Part shown: positions 1 through 5,077 of the stretch, one piece after another
Layout: each line of letters opens with the position of its first letter
Numbering within the stretch: position 1 is the stretch's first letter
Source: Actinomycetes bacterium
GTDB taxonomy: Bacteria > Actinomycetota > Actinomycetes > Actinomycetales > Actinomycetaceae
Assembly (NCBI GenBank): GCA_023420745.1
Contig: JAEZVQ010000143.1
Location: forward strand, 1 to 5,077
Reading direction: 5' to 3'
DNA length: 5,077 nt
Position numbers and translations under genes: made by a program
The notes under the pieces: model-generated
Told to the model about the DNA's origin: nothing
Seen by the model: the letters and a program-made list of their open reading frames with translations, nothing else
The model's database searches: none

Positions 1-1030
1 ACGTGCCGGCGTGGAAGAACACCTCTTCCACGGTGCGCTTAAGCGCATCATCGGCGGCGAAATCCTCGTAGTAGCCGTGAGTTTCTCCCGTCGAAGCGAC
101 GTGGAGAGCGTGATGGAGGTCGTCATCCCACTGGGCGTCCATTCCTAACCCACCGTCACCGGTTGGCGTCACCATCCGATCGTCGTTGAGATCCGACTCA
201 GCAACGAGGGTGAAGGTGCGCCCCGCGCGTTGCCCCGCTAACGCCACGATGTCAGACAACTCGGCGAGGAAGTGGCGTGGTGAGCTGTCGATGAGCGCGT
301 GAACAGCATCGAGGCGAAGCCCATCCACCCCCATGTCGACAAGCCACCACAGTGCCGCTCCAATGAGGAAATCACGGGTGTGCGCACTGTTGGTGCCATC
401 GAGATCAAAGGCGGGTCCCCACGGGGTTTCGTGCGTGTGCGAATAGTAGTCGTCGAAGGCGGCAATATAGTTGCCCACCGAACCGAGGTGGTTGAGGACG
501 AGGTCAAGGCACACGGCGAGACCGCGGTCGTGAGCGGCGTCGATAAAACGCACCATCGCATCCGGGCCGCCGTAACTCGCTTGCGTGGCGTAGAGGCTGA
601 CGCCGTCATATCCCCAGCCGAAAGTGCCGGGGAAGGATGCGACCGGCATCACCTCAACGACATCCACCCCGAGCTCGACGAGCTCATCGAGGTGGCTGAT
701 CGCGGCGTCAAGCGTCCCTTCCTCAGTGAATGTGCCGACGTGGAGTTCGTAAAACACGCGTCCAAGTAGGCTGCCGGCGTCACGGGTGACACGACGGGGT
801 GGGCGCCACGTCAATGCTGAGCCGTGCACCCCGTCAGGACGTGCTACCGCTCGCGGGTCGGGAACCGGGTCGCCACCGTCGACGCTGAAGCGATAGCGCA
901 CGTCAGCGTCGATCTCGCGGGGCGCGAACCACCAGTTGCCCTCGCGGGTCATTGCCAGGCGGCGCGACCCACTGGGATCGTCGTCGAGGACGAGGTCGAT
1001 ACTCGACGCGGTTGAGGAAAACACCGGGAG
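1..1030 (-). other. treZ: TreZ domain of the fusion (maltooligosyl trehalose trehalohydrolase, EC 3.2.1.141), C-terminal part missing
   Basis: From about residue 865 the frame reads as TreZ. First comes an N-terminal CBM48-like beta domain (SIDLVLDDD, then GNWWFAP, VDGGDPVPDPRA and RPDGVHGSA). The GH13_10 barrel follows: FYELHVGTFTEEGT (957 on), EVMPVASFPGTFGWGYDGVSLYA, DLVLNHLG (region I, Asp1040 to His1045), DGLRLDAVHAL (region II, nucleophile Asp1105), VAESDLND (region III, acid/base Glu1142), then DAQWDDDLHHALHV and FFHAGT at the edge. About 340 of the usual ~580 residues are visible. Region IV with the stabilising Asp and the C-terminal beta domain are off-window, so completeness cannot be judged. 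Two departures from the usual TreZ pattern are seen: the VWAP-type motif of the N-terminal domain reads VFSS, and region I has Leu where Tyr is common. The catalytic residues that can be seen are intact. Confidence 0.93.
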
Positions 1031-3622
1031 CCGCCCGGATCCGGGAGTGCGGCTGAGAAGCCGGTCCAGGTGCTCACTATCCGACGTGTCAGGTGTTGCC
1101 TCGCAGTACTGCAGCACGACGACCGGTTCAGTGCCGAGAATGTCGGTAATACGTTGAGCACCCTCACTGAATATCCGCCCGCTGACGACGTCTCTCCACT
1201 GTCCGGGAGGAAGAACGAGCGACGAGGATCCCCAGCCGCCCACCTCGGCGAGCGCCCTCGGCAAGCGCGTCGCCACCGTGACGACGCGGGCAACATTGTC
1301 GAGAGTGCGGGCAAAGGCGACGCAATGCCCCGAGGATGTCGGTAGCGGCTGGTAGCCGGCTCGTGCCGAGACAAACGTCTCGGGACAGTCGCGGCGAAGC
1401 CGAAGGATTGCCGATGTTAAGGCCATCTTCCGGTCGTCGAGATCGCCGCTGTGTGAGCCTCGGTGCGTGGTACTCCGGGCGGTATCGGTGAGCCGCTGGA
1501 GTCGCTCCCGCAGAGCCGGGAAATCGACGGGGCGCCGGTTGTCAGGATCAACGAGACTCGTCGACGTCACTTCGCACCCCTGATAGAGATCCGCCACCCC
1601 CGGCATCGTCAACTGGATCGCCTTGTCAGACAACACGATGGAGGCGACGAGATCCGCAGTGTCGTCGCGCCAACGGTCGAGTTCAGCGCGGATCTCCTCG
1701 TCGGCGAGGACAGCGGAGGCGAACCCGAGGAATGCCTCCTCACCGGCCTCGTCGACATTCGTCCACCCGGTCCATTCTTTTTGTTCGCGAATCGCTTTTG
1801 TCAGATACGCCGTCAGACGTTCGGCTGTCAGCGCATCGCGTTCAGCCCACGTGCCGACGAGTGTTTGCCACATGAGGTTTTCGCTACGCCCATTGATCGT
1901 GGGTGGACGGTAGTCCGCACTGAGATGGCGAAGCCGGGCGAGCAGTGCGGAATAACGGTGCGGCAGGTGCGACAGCACCGTGAGGCGAGCGCGCACGTCC
2001 TCACCGCGTTTAGTGTCGTGGGTTGTTCCCGCCGTCATTGTCGCCGGCCAGGTCGATTGGATTCGCTGGCAATAGGCGTGGAATCGATCAGGATCGAGCC
2101 CGAAGACCTGAGGGTCAGAGCCCACTTCGCACAGTGAGGTCAGGTGAGTCCAGCGGTAAAACGCGGTGTCCTCAACACCTTTGGCTTCGACCGCGCCGCA
2201 CACCTGCTGGAAGCGCACCATGACTTCGCGACGCCGCTCATCGGAAACATCCAACCCGGCGGAGCCAACCTCGTCACCGAGAATCAGCGCCACCACCACG
2301 TCGAGGGTGTCAGACAAGTCGTCGTCGAGGATGTCGCGAGCCCGCGCCGCTGTCGCTTCGATTACCGCGCGCGATGCGGGGGCGACCGGTTCGCCCTCCA
2401 CGACATAGGCGCGATAGCGGTCACATTCGATAATGAGCTGTCGCAAACAGTCGATGAGCCCGCGGAAGGTGTGGTCGCGCAGCCGCACATCCTCTTGGCA
2501 AATTCTCCAAATAATGCCGCCGAGGCGCCGCACCTCCGCAGCCAGCGAGGTGTCGATGATCTGCGTTTTCGCTTCACGGCGAATGTCGGGCAGTGCTGTC
2601 GGCGCGTCCCCGGTCACGGCATGCATAATGGCCCCGAGCGGCATCGCGCCTTCGGGGTCGGTGAGAAGAGCGAGCACCCGCCACGCCGCGTCGTAGCCGG
2701 TGGTGCCCGCTACCGGCCAGTCGTGGGGGAGTTCCTCATCGCCTTCGACAATCTTTTCTGCGGCGATCCACGCCCCACCGGTTGCCTCACTGAGGCGACG
2801 CAGGTAGCCGCGCGGGTCGGCGAGCCCGTCGGGGTGGTCGATACGAAAGGCGTCAATGAATCCCGCGTGGAACAGTTCGAGGAGGAGCGCGTGCGTGGCG
2901 TCGAAAACCTCGTCGCGCTCGACGCGAAGCCCCGCGAGGGTGCCGACGTCGAAGAAGCGACGATAGTTCAGCTCCTCGTCAGCCACCTTCCAATGCGCCA
3001 GGCGATAGTGCTGACGCTCAACCAACACCGACAGCGGTAAAGACTCGGTCCCCTCGGCAACGGGGAACACGTGGTCGAAGTAGCGCAGCACCCACTGTTC
3101 GCCATACTCGGGTTCGCTGGGGATGACCATGCGGGTCAACTCCAGTTCCTGGTCGGCCAACACCTGACCAATGCGCCGTCCGAGAATCGGCATGAGGATC
3201 GGCGAATCGAGCTCGACGTCGAACCAGGAGGCAAAGGCGGAATCCTCGCCGTGTTTTAACACCGACCACAATGCCTTGTTATGCCACACCGGGGTCGGTA
3301 CCGCCATGTGGTTGGGCACCACGTCAACCACAACGTGCAACCCGCGGGAGTGGGCAGCCAAGGCCAGGCGTTCAAACGCCTCACGCCCACCGAGTTCCTC
3401 ACTCAATCGACGGTGGTCGACCACGTCGTAGCCGTGAGTTGATCCGGGTGCCGCTTGGAGAATCGGAGACAGATACAGGTCGGTGATCCCGAGATCGACG
3501 AGATAGTCGAGAATGTTTGCGGTCGCGTCGAAACCGAAAGTCGGCGTCAACTGCACGCGGTAGGTTGACACCGGCAGTCGGCGACCGGCAGCGGGAAGGT
3601 GCGGGTGGGGTTCGGACGTCAC
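1..3622 (-). CDS. Fused TreY-TreZ: maltooligosyl trehalose synthase / maltooligosyl trehalose trehalohydrolase, 3' end missing
   Basis: A single frame runs from GTG at 3622 to the left edge (1,207 whole codons, no stop). It encodes two enzymes usually made as separate proteins. Residues ~1-841 are TreY, ~842-864 a linker and ~865 onward TreZ. Codon phase is the same at TreY Asp262 (2839), Glu289 (2758) and Asp536 (2017), at the TreY C-terminal motif QWRDV (Asp811, 1192), across the junction, and at TreZ Asp1040 (505), Asp1105 (310) and Glu1142 (199). TreY isomerises the reducing-end linkage of malto-oligosaccharides to alpha,alpha-1,1; TreZ then hydrolyses the adjoining alpha-1,4 bond to release trehalose. 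The GTG start is chosen because AGTGAGG lies five bases upstream and only ~14 residues precede the conserved RLPVSTYR. A second in-frame GTG at 3673 overlaps the glgX stop and would add 17 residues. The full protein should be about 1,430-1,450 residues. Naturally fused TreY-TreZ is unfamiliar to me, but I could not search for it. Confidence 0.93.
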   Translation of the reverse strand, partial: MTSEPHPHLPAAGRRLPVSTYRVQLTPTFGFDATANILDYLVDLGITDLYLSPILQAAPGSTHGYDVVDHRRLSEELGGREAFERLALAAHSRGLHVVVDVVPNHMAVPTPVWHNKALWSVLKHGEDSAFASWFDVELDSPILMPILGRRIGQVLADQELELTRMVIPSEPEYGEQWVLRYFDHVFPVAEGTESLPLSVLVERQHYRLAHWKVADEELNYRRFFDVGTLAGLRVERDEVFDATHALLLELFHAGFIDAFRIDHPDGLADPRGYLRRLSEATGGAWIAAEKIVEGDEELPHDWPVAGTTGYDAAWRVLALLTDPEGAMPLGAIMHAVTGDAPTALPDIRREAKTQIIDTSLAAEVRRLGGIIWRICQEDVRLRDHTFRGLIDCLRQLIIECDRYRAYVVEGEPVAPASRAVIEATAARARDILDDDLSDTLDVVVALILGDEVGSAGLDVSDERRREVMVRFQQVCGAVEAKGVEDTAFYRWTHLTSLCEVGSDPQVFGLDPDRFHAYCQRIQSTWPATMTAGTTHDTKRGEDVRARLTVLSHLPHRYSALLARLRHLSADYRPPTINGRSENLMWQTLVGTWAERDALTAERLTAYLTKAIREQKEWTGWTNVDEAGEEAFLGFASAVLADEEIRAELDRWRDDTADLVASIVLSDKAIQLTMPGVADLYQGCEVTSTSLVDPDNRRPVDFPALRERLQRLTDTARSTTHRGSHSGDLDDRKMALTSAILRLRRDCPETFVSARAGYQPLPTSSGHCVAFARTLDNVARVVTVATRLPRALAEVGGWGSSSLVLPPGQWRDVVSGRIFSEGAQRITDILGTEPVVVLQYCEATPDTSDSEHLDRLLSRTPGSGRLPVFSSTASSIDLVLDDDPSGSRRLAMTREGNWWFAPREIDADVRYRFSVDGGDPVPDPRAVARPDGVHGSALTWRPPRRVTRDAGSLLGRVFYELHVGTFTEEGTLDAAISHLDELVELGVDVVEVMPVASFPGTFGWGYDGVSLYATQASYGGPDAMVRFIDAAHDRGLAVCLDLVLNHLGSVGNYIAAFDDYYSHTHETPWGPAFDLDGTNSAHTRDFLIGAALWWLVDMGVDGLRLDAVHALIDSSPRHFLAELSDIVALAGQRAGRTFTLVAESDLNDDRMVTPTGDGGLGMDAQWDDDLHHALHVASTGETHGYYEDFAADDALKRTVEEVFFHAGT
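1031..1099 (-). other. Interdomain linker of the TreY-TreZ fusion
   Basis: Residues 842-864 match neither enzyme. The first part is acidic and polar (ATPDTSDSEH), the middle could form a short helix (LDRLLSR), and the end is flexible (TPGSGR). It contains no stop codon and no ATG. It replaces what would normally be the treY stop, a spacer or overlap, and the treZ start. The DNA for the TPGSGR end includes a 12-base perfect palindrome. Both boundaries are estimates from where family-like sequence stops and resumes, perhaps within ten residues. Confidence 0.7.
1034..1045. repeat. 12-base perfect palindrome within the linker coding sequence
   Basis: CCCGGATCCGGG reads the same on both strands and falls exactly at the TreY-TreZ junction. 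The 7-mer CCGGGAG also occurs twice here, at 1024-1030 and 1041-1047. There is no loop and no T-run, so it does not look like an intrinsic terminator. It may be only the codon choice for PGSG. Confidence 0.4.
1100..3622 (-). other. treY: TreY domain of the fusion (maltooligosyl trehalose synthase, EC 5.4.99.15)
   Basis: Residues 1-841 carry a complete TreY and all the expected GH13_26 signatures in order: PVSTYRVQL near residue 16, YLSPILQAAPGSTHGYD, DVVPNHMA (region I, Asp100 to His105), DAFRIDHPDGLADP (region II, nucleophile Asp262), AAEKIVEG (region III, acid/base Glu289), GTTGYDAAW, VEAKGVEDTAFYR, TTHDTKRGEDVRARL (region IV, stabilising Asp536), PGVADLYQGCE, LVDPDNRRPVDF and the C-terminal GQWRDVVSG (Asp811). 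The 27-residue gap from nucleophile to acid/base looks normal. The end is set after PVVVLQYCE, the last stretch resembling the usual TreY C-terminus, so this boundary is approximate. About 841 residues is slightly long for a family of roughly 750-820. No catalytic residue is missing, so the domain should be active. It acts on linear malto-oligosaccharides, which the upstream GlgX would provide. Confidence 0.95.
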
Positions 3623-3627
3623 AATCG

Positions 3628-3634
3628 CCTCACT
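3628..3634 (-). promoter_or_regulatory. Shine-Dalgarno sequence of treYZ
   Basis: On the minus strand, AGTGAGG is followed by five bases (CGATT) and then the GTG at 3622. It is the best ribosome-binding match in the 47-base spacer after glgX and is the main reason to prefer the 3622 start over the GTG at 3673, which has only a weak purine run ahead of it. The rest of the spacer (3635-3669) shows no convincing -35/-10 pair and no terminator hairpin, which suits co-transcription with glgX. Confidence 0.65.
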
Positions 3635-3636
3635 TT

Positions 3637-3654
3637 CACAGCATTCACGGCATT
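3637..3654 (-). repeat. Two tandem 9-base units in the glgX-treYZ spacer
   Basis: Read on the minus strand the unit is AATGCCGTG followed directly by AATGCTGTG, with eight of nine bases matching. It sits immediately before the Shine-Dalgarno region. It may be chance in so short a spacer; I know of no protein that binds this motif. Confidence 0.3.
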
Positions 3655-3669
3655 GGCACGCTGGTTCGG

Positions 3670-5077
<1,408 letters not shown>

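Noticed and set aside
299..769. Plus-strand open frame of 156 codons with a natural-looking ATG
   Set aside because: It is antisense to the TreZ barrel, including the nucleophile motif GLRLDAVHA. The translation is low-complexity and unrecognised.
1031..1099. The fusion being a frameshift or sequencing artefact
   Set aside because: Codon phase agrees at TreY and TreZ motifs on both sides, and every codon from 1192 to 1010 was read with no stop. A single indel would break the phase; a lost stop by substitution cannot be wholly excluded without reads.
949..1374. Minus-strand frame of 141 codons across the TreY-TreZ junction
   Set aside because: It is out of phase with treYZ and rich in Arg and Ser in the manner of high-GC off-frame sequence. 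The in-phase reading gives the TreY C-terminus and TreZ N-terminus.
1463..3040. Long plus-strand open frames at 1463-2137 and 2144-3040
   Set aside because: They lie opposite TreY. The 2144-3040 frame uses the same codon boundaries, and antisense stops there need sense TTA, CTA or TCA codons, which are rare in this GC-rich gene. The translations resemble no family I know.
3623..3669. Terminator or promoter between glgX and treYZ
   Set aside because: No stem followed by a T-run on the coding strand and no convincing -35/-10 pair are visible in 47 bases.

Overview
The window comes from a GC-rich bacterial genome, most likely an actinomycete (Actinomycetota). I judge this from the protein sequences and from the gene order, debranching enzyme then treY then treZ, which is usual in that phylum. 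Genus and species cannot be read from this sequence. All real coding is on the minus strand, and both genes are cut by a window edge.

Layout, in transcription order (right to left). (1) 5077-3670: the C-terminal two thirds of GlgX/TreX, a GH13 isoamylase-type glycogen debranching enzyme. (2) 3669-3623: a 47-base spacer with a Shine-Dalgarno sequence (AGTGAGG) and no obvious promoter or terminator, so the two genes are probably co-transcribed. (3) 3622-1: one uninterrupted reading frame of 1,207 codons that runs off the left edge. Its first ~841 residues are a complete maltooligosyl trehalose synthase (TreY). After a linker of ~23 residues, the same frame continues as maltooligosyl trehalose trehalohydrolase (TreZ), of which about 340 residues are visible.

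Together these are the TreX/TreY/TreZ route from glycogen to trehalose. GlgX frees linear malto-oligosaccharides from glycogen, TreY turns their reducing end into an alpha,alpha-1,1 linkage, and TreZ cuts off trehalose. The main observation is that TreY and TreZ, normally two proteins, are encoded here as one TreY-TreZ polypeptide. Its codon phase was checked at both TreY and TreZ active-site motifs and codon by codon through the junction. The last ~230 residues expected for TreZ lie outside the window.

I see no RNA gene, CRISPR array, mobile element, origin or attachment site. The long plus-strand open frames opposite these genes are antisense shadows.
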